A stretch of 64,000 nt of DNA from assembly GCF_009827545.1 (NCBI RefSeq), contig NZ_WTYS01000001.1, forward strand, positions 310,001-374,000, read 5' to 3'. A program made the translations under genes and the position numbers. Shown one piece after another: positions 16,351-24,584 of the stretch. The notes below the pieces were generated by a model. That model had not been told where the DNA came from. It did no database searches and was given only the letters and a program-made list of their open reading frames with translations. Each line of letters begins with the position of its first letter. Within the stretch, counting starts at the first letter, position 1. The DNA is from Pontixanthobacter gangjinensis (GTDB lineage: Bacteria > Pseudomonadota > Alphaproteobacteria > Sphingomonadales > Sphingomonadaceae).

Positions 16351-16977
16351 TCACTTCATGACAGCCGCGCCGAGCCTCGCTTTGGCTGCAATGTTTTGAG
16401 AGGTGCCGCAGCGCTTACCAATCACAAGTCCACCCGCCTCCAACCGTTTCAAGCCAAATTGCTGGGCCGCCGCTTCATTTGCCCCCTTAATCAAATAGGC
16501 GAGCGCTTCAGCTAGATTCGCAGCATGAAGATCAGGATTGGTCTTTTCGAGCCCCAGCCGTCCACCGATCGGTCTGCTAAGAATGACCCGCGCCCGATAT
16601 GGTCGGCCCGATATAGAGCGAAGCCAACGCTTTTGCATAGCGGGCATCGCTTTCGCCCTATCAGCCGGAACATGGGCGAGCAGGTGACAATGCCCGCCCT
16701 TTGCCTCTCCATTTTCATGCGTATAGAGCCATGCAGTCGCGCCTCCACGCCTAGCAATCGCCTTGGCCATCAGATCGGTAAAACGGCCCGTCGCCCGGGG
16801 CATTTGAGGCAAGGCGATCCCCGCTCTTTCCCAGTGAATCGTGATCATTCGATTGAATGGCAGGCCAAGTGCATTGGCATGGGCAGTCGCTGCAACCAGG
16901 TTGGATATTTGGCTGACGTTCAATGCATGGCTTTTTCGGCTCGCAAAGTTTCGCGCCCCGCCCCTATTTTGTGCCAT
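16351..16977 (-). CDS. HUH-type replication initiator/nicking protein
   Basis: 208 residues from ATG at 16977; the frame runs further upstream, but it would then cross the hairpin at 16993-17029 and gives no better start. It contains a HUH metal motif, GGHCHLLAHV (His96 and His98), and about 65 residues later AYLIKG, with Tyr161 and Lys164, the expected motif-3 tyrosine. A preceding segment (MITIHWERAGI) fits motif 1. This pattern is that of single-strand nicking Rep or relaxase-like endonucleases of small replicons and filamentous-phage Gp2-like proteins. It probably drives excised-circle replication of the element. I did not recognise a closer family. Confidence 0.72.
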   Translation of the reverse strand: MAQNRGGARNFASRKSHALNVSQISNLVAATAHANALGLPFNRMITIHWERAGIALPQMPRATGRFTDLMAKAIARRGGATAWLYTHENGEAKGGHCHLLAHVPADRAKAMPAMQKRWLRSISGRPYRARVILSRPIGGRLGLEKTNPDLHAANLAEALAYLIKGANEAAAQQFGLKRLEAGGLVIGKRCGTSQNIAAKARLGAAVMK

Positions 16978-16992
16978 GACATTAGCGTAATT

Positions 16993-17029
16993 TGAAACTT
17001 CACCGCACCCTCCATCCGGTGAAGTTTCA
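16993..17029. promoter_or_regulatory. Perfect hairpin upstream of the HUH gene (origin or operator candidate)
   Basis: TGAAACTTCACCG and its exact reverse complement CGGTGAAGTTTCA, 13 bases each, flank an 11-base spacer, ending 16 bases before the HUH gene start. The core TGAAGTTTCA recurs at the very end of that gene inside a second palindrome, TGAAGT-TTC-ACTTCA (16344-16358). A hairpin beside a HUH gene is a typical place for a nicking origin; an autoregulatory operator is the alternative. Confidence 0.6.
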
Positions 17030-17132
17030 TTGGGTAGGATAGTTGGGCGGAAACCCCCGAAATGGTCCATTTCAAGAGTTTGGCATGGATTGTGCCATAT
17101 AACGCGCGCCCGATAGAGTGTGGCAGCACATT

Positions 17133-17354
17133 TCAATCAGCTACCATTGCCGAAGGGCAACATCGCTTGAGCGGTACGCGGTAAACCTCACGAGCGAGCC
17201 AGACTATCGCGCGCCTGCCACTGGGATTGTAGCGCCGCTGTCCGCTGTCCACGATCAGGCCCTTTCGCCCCGCAGCGCGAACCGAGCGAATTGACAGGCG
17301 CTGTAACGGCCCCAGCCGCAAACCAGCATGGCGCAAAGGTGTGCTGTCAGTCAT
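17133..17354 (-). CDS. Small basic protein of unknown function (element gene)
   Basis: 73 residues, rich in arginine (LRLGPLQRLSIRSVRAAGRKGLIVDSGQRRY), with a possible short beta hairpin but no known motif. It lies two bases after the next upstream gene (17357-17644) and before the HUH gene, in the same orientation, so it is part of one transcription unit. The tight spacing and codon use support it being real. Function unknown; the basic character would suit nucleic-acid binding. Confidence 0.5.
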   Translation of the reverse strand: MTDSTPLRHAGLRLGPLQRLSIRSVRAAGRKGLIVDSGQRRYNPSGRRAIVWLAREVYRVPLKRCCPSAMVAD

Positions 17355-17356
17355 GG

Positions 17357-17644
17357 TTAGCCCCTCCGCGTCACAGAAGGCAGGCCGCGCTTAGCGAGCA
17401 ACTTGTCCAGCCAGTCAGCCTGCTTTTCAGTCAGCTCGCTTTGATCCACCACAAGCTGGCCGAGAAAGCTCCCGGCCTTGCGAGTGAGGAGATAGCCGCC
17501 GTTTAATAGAAAAAGCGCTGCATCGCGGTGAGTATCGAATTGCCGTGCCGTTGCCGCACTGCTAAGAATTTCGGGCGATCGAATACCAATCAAGTCGCCG
17601 CGAGCCCCGGCCTTGCCCGCCGGGGTTTCGTTTTTCTGGGGCAT
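17357..17644 (-). CDS. Small protein of unknown function (element gene)
   Basis: 95 residues. The N-terminal third is polar and glycine-rich. The C-terminal two-thirds (DTHRDAALFLLNGGYLLTRKAGSFLGQLVVDQSELTEKQADWLDKLLAKRGLP) looks like a compact helical domain; the TEKQADWLDKLLAKRG end resembles short conserved segments found in other mobile-element proteins of alphaproteobacteria. Stop and start of its neighbours are 2-3 bases away on both sides, so it is translated together with the AlpA-like gene and the small basic protein. No function can be assigned. Confidence 0.55.
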   Translation of the reverse strand: MPQKNETPAGKAGARGDLIGIRSPEILSSAATARQFDTHRDAALFLLNGGYLLTRKAGSFLGQLVVDQSELTEKQADWLDKLLAKRGLPSVTRRG

Positions 17645-17647
17645 AGG

Positions 17648-17836
17648 TCAGCCCCCCCCTTCAATTAGCGAATGTAATGCATCGGCCGGAATGAGCGTTC
17701 GCCCCCCAACGCGAATGGCGCGTAAGCGGCCCTCCTTGATGTGATTCCAAATGGATGTCCTGCCAAGGCTGGTGGCAGCACAAGCCTCTTGGACGCTATA
17801 GGCGAGCTTAGTTATTTCGGGATGTTTGGACTGCAT
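17648..17836 (-). CDS. AlpA/excisionase-type DNA-binding protein
   Basis: 62 residues with a winged helix-turn-helix of the excisionase/HTH_17 type: AYSVQEACAATSLGRTSIWNHIKEGRLRAIRVGGRTLIPADAL. Such proteins act as excisionases or as AlpA-like activators of the integrase in P4-family elements. It is the first gene of the short minus-strand operon AlpA, two unknowns, HUH protein, with only 3 bases to the next gene. This makes it the probable switch between the integrated and the excised, replicating state (inference). Confidence 0.8.
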   Translation of the reverse strand: MQSKHPEITKLAYSVQEACAATSLGRTSIWNHIKEGRLRAIRVGGRTLIPADALHSLIEGGG

Positions 17837-17908
17837 AGTTACACCTCATTCGTGATTGAACGAATGCGGACTATTCCAAGTGCGGCGGGTGAAAACGGGA
17901 CACCATTT

Positions 17909-18475
17909 TCAGTCTGATCTCCTTGGCCTACCTTTTTTGCCTGGCAATCCTTCTAATAGGGAACGTTCGGCATCAAGCCGCTGGATCGTTAGGGTTTCAC
18001 GGTCCAGTTGAAATACGCTCATACCCTTGATCTTTCGGCGATAGCGCTGAATCGACTTTCGAACCGTTTCAACTGGGTCTGAGCTTTCAAGTCCTTCAAC
18101 TTCGGCGGCTACCATCATAGCAGCCTCAATCCGTGAATCTTTGGTTCCTGAAGAAGAAAGGCGAAAGTTGTCCGCGTAGGCAATCTTTGTTGCCAGTGCT
18201 CTTTCGAGCCCCAAGTCGATCTCACGCGTTGGCCAAAAATCAAATACAATCGATTTTATGTCGGCCTTAGTGAGAGGGAGCCCGACAGTTTCATTCGCTT
18301 CAACGAGCGAAAGATAGAATTCAACATACGCGTTAAAAAGATGTGCAAGTCCGTCGTCAACACTCGCAGATTTTGCGATGATCATTCTATCTTCGAAGGC
18401 GGTTAGAGCTAACTGAAGGAATTCCATCCAGTTAGCGAATGCTTGATTGGCAACTAATGGCTCTGAATCGAACAC
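17909..18475 (-). CDS. Protein of unknown function (element cargo)
   Basis: 188 residues, mostly helical, soluble, no signal peptide. A helix-rich N-terminal half (MEFLQLALTAFEDRMI, LFNAYVEFYLSLVEANETVG) is followed by a basic segment and an ending GLPGKKGRPRRSD that looks like a nucleic-acid-binding tail. I recognise no family. It lies between the AlpA-like operon and the restriction-modification gene; 196 bases separate it from the latter's end and include a hairpin, so it probably has its own promoter. It could be a regulator or an accessory defence protein, but nothing in the sequence decides this. Confidence 0.55.
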   Translation of the reverse strand: MFDSEPLVANQAFANWMEFLQLALTAFEDRMIIAKSASVDDGLAHLFNAYVEFYLSLVEANETVGLPLTKADIKSIVFDFWPTREIDLGLERALATKIAYADNFRLSSSGTKDSRIEAAMMVAAEVEGLESSDPVETVRKSIQRYRRKIKGMSVFQLDRETLTIQRLDAERSLLEGLPGKKGRPRRSD

Positions 18476-18516
18476 GTATCTCCCGCCTCCCTCGCGGTTC
18501 CCTTGGTGAGGTGGGG

Positions 18517-18537
18517 AAGCACGTGGGATGCGTGCTT
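18517..18537. terminator. Short hairpin between the 188-residue gene and the restriction gene
   Basis: AAGCACG and CGTGCTT form a perfect 7-pair stem with a 7-base loop in the 196-base gap 18476-18671. No T-run follows in either direction, so it is a weak terminator candidate at best and could instead be an operator. Confidence 0.3.
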
Positions 18538-18671
18538 ATCGGCTGGCCGGCCTATCCCCTGTTTGGAGAGCTAGCTTGCAAACCGGCCTGCTTACAAGTG
18601 CTGTCAGGCGCAATTGGTCCTAAAAGCCAGAATCACGCTCGCTATGAGTGCGATCGGCGAAGGGGGTGGTT

Positions 18672-21600
18672 TCAGTTAGTTTCAGTCTTAGCACCTTCAT
18701 CGAGCGGCATCTCGATCCCTCGCATGATGCGATCAGTTTCAGCCAGTATCTTGATGATCTTCTGATAGTGGCGGATGTCATCATAGGTCAGTTTGCGGCC
18801 CTTGCGGTCTTTCAGCCATTTTTGCGCGGGCTGGTATCCGCCGATAGGGAAGCCCCAGCTAACCTCTGGCACATTGCCGAAATATTGGCCATCAGTGCCT
18901 TTGCCATTGATCCAGACCTTGCCACCTTCAAAGCGAGGTTTATCGACCATGCAGTCCTGCCCCTCTGGTGCTTCGCCATCGAAAGAATAGGGCGCTTCGC
19001 CAATCGTGGCACCTTCCATCAAGTGCAGACGGCGCAGCGCTTCGCCTTGTTCGCTTAAGGTGCGAAACATTTCGGGTGATGATGGAAAGGGAACGCGCGG
19101 GAAGTCTATCTTGAGGAACTCGGCATAGTTTTCGCGATAGGAGGGGCAGTGCAGCACGCCATATATGTAATCGAAGACCTTCACTTCATCTGGGCGGGCA
19201 TCGCCGCTGGCCGCGCGGAAAGCGCCGCTTTCGACTGTAGCGCTATCTGGCGCGGGTATCGGCCCAGTGAGGCCAGCCGCCTTGCGGATTTTGTTGTAGA
19301 GCTTCGGATGAATATTGAGTGCAACGGCATTATCCAAAGAGTTCAAATCTGGATAAAGATACAACGGGAATGCGTAATTTATGTCATAAGCCCCAAACGA
19401 TTTGTGGCCTGCTATACAATCAGCGACTGTTGCTCCGGGCTCGTCGGTCGCATATTTTGGCAGAACGAGCAGTAAATTTGGCTGACTTTCGACATGCCTC
19501 ATTACTTTATATCCAGCGCGGCTAACTATCCCATCATCATAATATATATGACGCTGATCTAATGGGCGGTATAGAATTTTTGTTAGCTTACTCTCATCAT
19601 ACGAAACGTCAGTAATATATCTTGTGATTTTGTAGCTACCAGAATCTGATACTCTGTATTTTCGAGCAAATTCGGTGTCGAATTTTCCACCAAGTAACGT
19701 TTTGAATCGTTCTTGGATTTTGGATTTTTCAAACCCCAAGAAAAGAGGGTCACGATCAGTCTTTACGCCGGTGTTAAATAGCGGAATTAGATCTGATATG
19801 CGAAATCCAGAATCGTATTTTTCTGCCTCGCGAAAATCTTTAGGCGTGAAGAAATAGTATGGAGATTTTGGCTCAATTTCTTCAAATTTAGTAGATTGAT
19901 TCTCTAATCGAGCTAGAGACTTATATTTACCCCCCCTCTTTCCGAAGAGGTCTGCACTTTTCACAACACAGTCACTATTGGATTGATGCAGTTTTTGAAA
20001 AATTGCGATTGAAACCCCTTGTCGAATGTCAAAGACGTTTTCATCAACACTGCCATCAGGAGAGGTTTCCTTTTTGTTGCTATCTCCATGAAGGTTGAGG
20101 ATCGTTATTTTTTGAAAACTTTGCATGAGTTCAAATCGCATTCGACGATGAGTGACACCAGATAAAAACGAATTGTTTGTTATCATAGCGATAATCCCAT
20201 CACCGTTATTATCGATCATATTTTGAGCAAATCTGATGAATTTTATGTAGTCATCATCAAGATTTATCTTTTTCTCACTTAGACCCTTTTTATAGATTTT
20301 GATTTTTTCTTTGATCCATACACCGTTATTAACAGTGCTGATGTTGTAGGGCGGGTTGCCCATCACGCACATGATCGGAGTTTTGCGCTTGATATCGCTA
20401 GCAGCTTTGGCTTCATCGGCGATAGCGCGTGAAAGGCCGAACAGGGTTTGCTCCACCCGCTCGCCCTCTTCCAGACTGTTGGTAAGATAGACCCCGAGCC
20501 GTGGCGGCTTGTCCGATGGTTTGTAATCAAGTCCTGTCAAAATCATGTCGAGCTTCATGTGACACATGGCATAACTTGCCATCAGTAGCTCAAACCCGTG
20601 GATGCGCGGGATCAGGTCGTTCTCGACATAGTTTGACCATTGACCCGGCGCGATGCCCTTCACTCGCTCGGCAATCAGCTTCACCGCCTCTGCCAGAAAG
20701 GTGCCAGTCCCAGTTGCGGGATCGAGTATCTGGACGCGGTGAACTTCTTTCTTGATTGTCGCAGGCTTGCCGGTTTTGGGGTCGTTTTGTCCGGTATCCC
20801 AATCCACCGAAATACGGCTGGTATCGGCCAGACCATCGGCCAGACCAAATTCGGTTTTCAATACCTCATCCACCGCGCGCACGATGAAATTCACCACGGG
20901 TTCCGGTGTATACCAGACACCGCGCGCCTTGCGCTTGGCCGGGTTATATTCAGCCAGGAATGTTTCGTAGAAATGCAGGAACGGATCTTCGCGCTTTGTC
21001 ACCTTGCCGAAATGGCGCAGCACCTGTTCCATATCGGCAGCAAGGAATACCGCGCAAAGATCATCGACCACGCGGCGCAATCGCTCATCAAGATTTGGCC
21101 CTGCGATATAGACGAACAGGGCGCGCAGAAACGGGTTGGACTTTGGCAAGAGGTCGAGCGCTTCGGTCCGGGTGAAAGTATCCAGCGATTCATCATGCAG
21201 GCGTGCTGCAAACAGGCCGTAGGCGATAGTCTCGGCATAGATGTCGGCAAACTCGGCCACGGTAATGTCATGAATCAGATTGGCCTTGAACGCCTCATAC
21301 TGGCCGATCAGGTCGGTGGAGCCGAAACCCGCACCCTTGGCCTTCATATCGGCCACCAGCGCATTGCCCATGATTTCCTTTATTAGCGCCGCCTTACCCG
21401 CCATCAGCTCGGCCAGCCGCTTTGATGAGGTAACGCTAAGCGGGGTAATACTGGCAAATTCAGCCAGCCGGGCTTGCAACATGGCAAATGCTTCGGGCCT
21501 TGCGGGCATGGTCGGAATCAGGTCGGCAATGGTGATGAAGTCTACCGCATCGCCATCGACAATGAATTCGAAGTCCAGCCCGTTTGTGTAGATCAGATTG

Positions 21601-21893
21601 GGAAGGCCTTTGCGGTAGCGGTCTTTCTGGCCCTTACTGTAATCGCCCGCTGCGAATTTCTTAATGTCCTTGCCAATGTCCTTGGCTTCGCACCAGCCGA
21701 TCGCGACATCGCCGCGCTGAAATACAAAATCAGGCGCGCCGACTTCGGTGATTTGCTTCGGTTCATTAATTACGGTGAGCGCGGGATCGATCGATTTGAA
21801 CAACCGTTCAAGCGCAGGCCGGAAGCTGTGCTCGGTCGATTGCCCGCTAGCATGGAGTTTGCGGATATCATCTAAGTAGCCTTGAACGTCCAT
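18672..21893 (-). CDS. Single-polypeptide restriction-modification enzyme (type IIG / ISP-like)
   Basis: Cuts and methylates DNA in one chain. 1073 residues from ATG at 21893, which has TAGGAA 11 bases upstream (the frame also opens at TTG 21956). In order: an N-terminal PD-(D/E)XK nuclease (E21, D55, E69 and K71 in WCEAKD), a helical linker, an N6-adenine methyltransferase with motif X (WYTPEPVV, about 327), motif I DPATGTGTF (about 391) and motif IV NPPYN (about 513). After these come a long target-recognition region and a type ISP-like C-terminus. No helicase domain is seen, unlike true type ISP enzymes such as LlaBIII. DNA for residues about 515-860 is much more AT-rich than the rest. Confidence 0.85.
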   Translation of the reverse strand: MDVQGYLDDIRKLHASGQSTEHSFRPALERLFKSIDPALTVINEPKQITEVGAPDFVFQRGDVAIGWCEAKDIGKDIKKFAAGDYSKGQKDRYRKGLPNLIYTNGLDFEFIVDGDAVDFITIADLIPTMPARPEAFAMLQARLAEFASITPLSVTSSKRLAELMAGKAALIKEIMGNALVADMKAKGAGFGSTDLIGQYEAFKANLIHDITVAEFADIYAETIAYGLFAARLHDESLDTFTRTEALDLLPKSNPFLRALFVYIAGPNLDERLRRVVDDLCAVFLAADMEQVLRHFGKVTKREDPFLHFYETFLAEYNPAKRKARGVWYTPEPVVNFIVRAVDEVLKTEFGLADGLADTSRISVDWDTGQNDPKTGKPATIKKEVHRVQILDPATGTGTFLAEAVKLIAERVKGIAPGQWSNYVENDLIPRIHGFELLMASYAMCHMKLDMILTGLDYKPSDKPPRLGVYLTNSLEEGERVEQTLFGLSRAIADEAKAASDIKRKTPIMCVMGNPPYNISTVNNGVWIKEKIKIYKKGLSEKKINLDDDYIKFIRFAQNMIDNNGDGIIAMITNNSFLSGVTHRRMRFELMQSFQKITILNLHGDSNKKETSPDGSVDENVFDIRQGVSIAIFQKLHQSNSDCVVKSADLFGKRGGKYKSLARLENQSTKFEEIEPKSPYYFFTPKDFREAEKYDSGFRISDLIPLFNTGVKTDRDPLFLGFEKSKIQERFKTLLGGKFDTEFARKYRVSDSGSYKITRYITDVSYDESKLTKILYRPLDQRHIYYDDGIVSRAGYKVMRHVESQPNLLLVLPKYATDEPGATVADCIAGHKSFGAYDINYAFPLYLYPDLNSLDNAVALNIHPKLYNKIRKAAGLTGPIPAPDSATVESGAFRAASGDARPDEVKVFDYIYGVLHCPSYRENYAEFLKIDFPRVPFPSSPEMFRTLSEQGEALRRLHLMEGATIGEAPYSFDGEAPEGQDCMVDKPRFEGGKVWINGKGTDGQYFGNVPEVSWGFPIGGYQPAQKWLKDRKGRKLTYDDIRHYQKIIKILAETDRIMRGIEMPLDEGAKTETN

Positions 21894-21968
21894 ACGCTTG
21901 ATTTTCCTAGATTGCCTTTGCCCACGGGGCTTAACGACAGTCTGAGGCTGCGCCAAGCGGCAAGGAGT

Positions 21969-23201
21969 TTAACTGGCCTCGCGGGTCGGCATCGGCACAA
22001 CGTCAGCCCCTTTACGCAGCTGATCAAGATGATCGCTCCACCATTGCGCCATTTTCACGCGTTCCTGCCAATGTGCACCGCGGTGGTATGCAGCGCGCAC
22101 CTTATCACTTTCACCATGGGCCAGCGCCCGTTCAATGGCATCGGGGTTCCATTTGCCACTTTCGTTGAGCAAGGTGGAAGCCATTGCACGGAAGCCGTGG
22201 GCAGTCATTTCATCGCTGGAATATCCCAACCGTCGAAGCGAAGCGTTGAGGGTATTGTCACTCATCGGGCGAGAGCGGGAGCGGATAGACGGAAAGACAA
22301 GGCCGCTCGGTCCGGTTGCGGAAAACATTTCCTGCAATATTCCCACTGATTGCCTCGATAGGGGGACATAGTGAGGCTTCCTCATCTTTGTCTTGGCCTC
22401 TGGGATAATCCAAAGCGCCGAGTCCAGATCGATATCGGCCCACTCTGCATGGCGAAGCTCGCCCGGCCGCACAAACACATGTGGAGCAAGCTGTAAGGCC
22501 AGTTTCACATAGCCCTGTCCTTTGTAGCCATCGATCGCCCTTAACAGCGCTCCAGCCCCCTTGGCATCGGTGACAGCGGCATAATGCGTAACGGTGGGAG
22601 AGGTAAGCGCACCACGCAAATCACGGGTAGGGTCAGACCGCAAGCGAGTCGTGGCGACTGCATAGCGAAAGACCATGCTGGAAAGTTGAAGGGTGCGGCG
22701 CGCGCTCTCGAGATTGCCCCTGCCCTCAATGCGCTGAATTGCGGCTAGGATATCGGCTGGCTCGATCTCGGCGATAGGCAGGCGCCCGATCGCGGGTTCA
22801 AGCAGAGATAACAGATATTCGCTGCGAGTAGCCGTAGCCGGTGCCCAGCCGCGTTGGCCATCGCGCTTACGCTTCGCGCAGTATTCCGCTGCAATTGCAC
22901 TGAAGGTATTTTCTGCATCGATCTTTGACCGGCGTTTAGAACGCTGCTTTTCTCTCGAAGGATCTTTTCCCGTGGAGATCAACTCTCTCGCTTCCCGTCG
23001 CCGGTTGCGCGCCTCGGCAAGACTGACTTCGGGATAGGAACCCATCGACAAGAGCTTTTCACGCCCATCGATTCGGTATTTCAGTCGCCATAGCTTGCCG
23101 CCCGCAGGTGTAACGAGCAGGAACATTCCCTCCCCGTCTGCCAGTTTACGGGGCTTCAAGCCCGGTTTTGTGTTCCGGATCGAAGTGTCTGTAAGTGCCA
23201 T
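21969..23201 (-). CDS. Tyrosine integrase, P4 type
   Basis: Site-specific recombinase that inserts and excises the element at tRNA-Gly. 410 residues from ATG at 23201 (MALTDTSIRNTKPG is the usual start of this family). It has the N-terminal DUF4102-like arm-binding domain (to about 90), a core-binding domain and the catalytic domain with R245 (VRPGELR), K near KTKMRKPHY, H335-x-x-R338 (HGFR), H362 (LAHGE) and the nucleophile Y372 (AAYHR). All catalytic residues are present. The gene ends 75 bases before the restriction enzyme and starts about 210 bases from the tRNA, the standard place for such integrases. Confidence 0.95.
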   Translation of the reverse strand: MALTDTSIRNTKPGLKPRKLADGEGMFLLVTPAGGKLWRLKYRIDGREKLLSMGSYPEVSLAEARNRRREARELISTGKDPSREKQRSKRRSKIDAENTFSAIAAEYCAKRKRDGQRGWAPATATRSEYLLSLLEPAIGRLPIAEIEPADILAAIQRIEGRGNLESARRTLQLSSMVFRYAVATTRLRSDPTRDLRGALTSPTVTHYAAVTDAKGAGALLRAIDGYKGQGYVKLALQLAPHVFVRPGELRHAEWADIDLDSALWIIPEAKTKMRKPHYVPLSRQSVGILQEMFSATGPSGLVFPSIRSRSRPMSDNTLNASLRRLGYSSDEMTAHGFRAMASTLLNESGKWNPDAIERALAHGESDKVRAAYHRGAHWQERVKMAQWWSDHLDQLRKGADVVPMPTREAS

Positions 23202-23234
23202 GGTCGCGAATCCCATCCCCGTTTTCACCGATAG

Positions 23235-23297
23235 GATACCCCCACCGATGGGGGTATCAGGCTGGCCGATCACAAATACCCCCCAAAAATACCCCTA
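23235..23297. repeat. Integrase arm-type boxes and palindrome, right end
   Basis: GATACCCCCA and its reverse complement TGGGGGTATC enclose CCGA (23235-23258, perfect 10-pair stem). Then AAATACCCCCCAAA and AATACCCCTA follow (about 23274-23297). The same core occurs twice at the left end of the element. They lie between the integrase start and the tRNA, so they may serve as integrase arm sites and as an operator for int. Confidence 0.6.
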
Positions 23298-23410
23298 CAT
23301 AATAGTGGATGCAGATGGCTCGGGATGAATGGCTGCGGCGCAATAATGGCAGAATACCGCGATATTACGCAGTATGTCTATACCAGAACGAACGTGGATG
23401 AATGTGAAGT

Positions 23411-23484
23411 TGGAGCGGGTAAGGGGAATCGAACCCCTCTAGCTAGCTTGGAAGGCTAGAGCATTACCACTATGCTATACCCGC
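23411..23484 (-). tRNA. tRNA-Gly(TCC)
   Basis: Reverse strand folds into a full cloverleaf: acceptor GCGGGTA / TACCCGC, anticodon stem CTAGC/GCTAG around the loop CTTCCAA (anticodon TCC), T-arm AGGGG-TTCGATT-CCCCT and an encoded CCA end at 23411-23413. 74 bases. Its 3' half is the attachment site of the adjacent element, whose integration leaves the tRNA intact. Confidence 0.96.
23418..23430. repeat. Right attachment-site repeat within tRNA-Gly
   Basis: GGTAAGGGGAATC, in the 3' side of the T-arm and acceptor stem of the tRNA, is repeated at 16125-16137. This marks the right boundary of the element. Confidence 0.75.
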
Positions 23485-23663
23485 CCGTTCCGAGGAGCGC
23501 GCTTGCCACCAACTGGGTGGTTTCGTCAACGGAATTTCTTGAAGGCTAAGATCCAATCTTCACTGATACGCAGCGCTACCATGCCTTCTAGTAGCAAATC
23601 TGGTCTTGCCTTGGCGCGCTTATGCGCTAGCGAGCGCACCATATCCCTTCCCATATCCAGGAA

Positions 23664-24584
23664 ATGACGCCCATGCGCCGCCTGACCCATCTTGAACGGC
23701 TCGAAGCCGAAAGCATCCACATCATGCGCGAAGTTGCCGCAGAGGCGACCAAGCCAGTGATGATGTATTCTGTCGGCAAGGACAGCGCCGTGATGCTGCA
23801 CCTTGCAAAAAAGGCATTCCATCCCTCGCCCCCGCCATTCCCTTTGCTGCATGTCGACACAACATGGAAGTTCAAGGATATGTATGCGCTGCGCGAGAAA
23901 GCCGCGCAGGATGCCGGGATGGAACTGCTCGTCTGGACAAATCCCGAGGCACAGGAACGGGGCATCAACCCGTTCGATCACGGCGCGCTCCACACGGATA
24001 TGTGGAAAACGCAAGGCTTGAAGCAAGCGCTTGATCATTACAGTTTCGATGCAGCCTTTGGCGGCGCCCGCCGTGACGAGGAGAAAAGCCGCGCGAAGGA
24101 ACGCATCTTCAGCTTTCGCACAACCAACCATGGCTGGGATCCGAAAAAACAGCGGCCGGAATTATGGAACCTGTACAATTCACGCAAAGCCAAAGGCGAA
24201 AGCATCCGAGTTTTCCCGCTAAGCAATTGGACCGAGCTGGATATTTGGCAGTATATTATGGCCGAGAAAATCGAGATCGTGCCGCTTTATTTTGCGGCAC
24301 CGCGTCCGACATTCGAATATGAAGGCGGCCTGTTCATGGCGGATGACATCGAGCGGCTGGAGGAAGTGATGGGTTATCGCCCTGAAATCACCGAACGATC
24401 GGTTCGCTTCCGCACACTCGGCTGCTTCCCCCTGACAGGCGCGGTTGAAAGCGAAGCCGCAACACTGGGCGAGGTTGTTCAGGAAATGCTGCTGACCACC
24501 ACCAGCGAACGCCAAGGCCGGGTCATTGACCAGGATGAAGGCGGTGCGGGGATGGAGAAGAAGAAGCAGGAGGGCTATTTCTGA
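23664..24584 (+). CDS. cysD: Sulfate adenylyltransferase subunit 2
   Basis: Small catalytic subunit of ATP sulfurylase, which makes adenosine 5'-phosphosulfate (APS) from sulfate and ATP. 306 residues of the PAPS-reductase/N-type ATP-pyrophosphatase fold, with the PP-loop [10 protein letters not shown] (about 32-41), the [12 protein letters not shown] strand-helix, [20 protein letters not shown], and the C-terminal [16 protein letters not shown]. Its stop overlaps the start of cysNC by one base (TGATG), so the two are translationally coupled as expected for partners of a complex. The 179-base gap before it holds only the tRNA 5' end and its promoter. Confidence 0.97.
   Translation: MTPMRRLTHLERLEAESIHIMREVAAEATKPVMMYSVGKDSAVMLHLAKKAFHPSPPPFPLLHVDTTWKFKDMYALREKAAQDAGMELLVWTNPEAQERGINPFDHGALHTDMWKTQGLKQALDHYSFDAAFGGARRDEEKSRAKERIFSFRTTNHGWDPKKQRPELWNLYNSRKAKGESIRVFPLSNWTELDIWQYIMAEKIEIVPLYFAAPRPTFEYEGGLFMADDIERLEEVMGYRPEITERSVRFRTLGCFPLTGAVESEAATLGEVVQEMLLTTTSERQGRVIDQDEGGAGMEKKKQEGYF

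Larger units (their letters stand above)
16125..23430. mobile_element. 7.3 kb integrative element in tRNA-Gly(TCC)
   Basis: The limits are a 13-base direct repeat, GGTAAGGGGAATC, in the 3' part of tRNA-Gly (23418-23430) and at 16125-16137. In both places it is preceded by TGGAG, with three bases (CGG) missing from the left copy. Inside are a tyrosine integrase next to the tRNA, a restriction-modification enzyme, an AlpA-like protein, a HUH nicking protein and three unknown genes, all on the minus strand. ATACCCCCA boxes flank both ends. The flanking genes (RNA helicase, cysD) are ordinary core genes. The set resembles a small replicating integrative element or phage satellite with a defence cargo; no capsid or conjugation genes are present. 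Confidence 0.85.

Noticed and set aside
16125-23430. Prophage as the origin of the tRNA-Gly element
   Set aside because: No capsid, tail, terminase or lysis gene is present; integrase, AlpA-like, HUH and RM genes alone point to a satellite or small integrative element.
23526-24131. 201-codon open frame on the minus strand
   Set aside because: It lies antisense to the 5' half of cysD, whose family motifs are all clear, and has no known motif; a shadow of cysD codon use.
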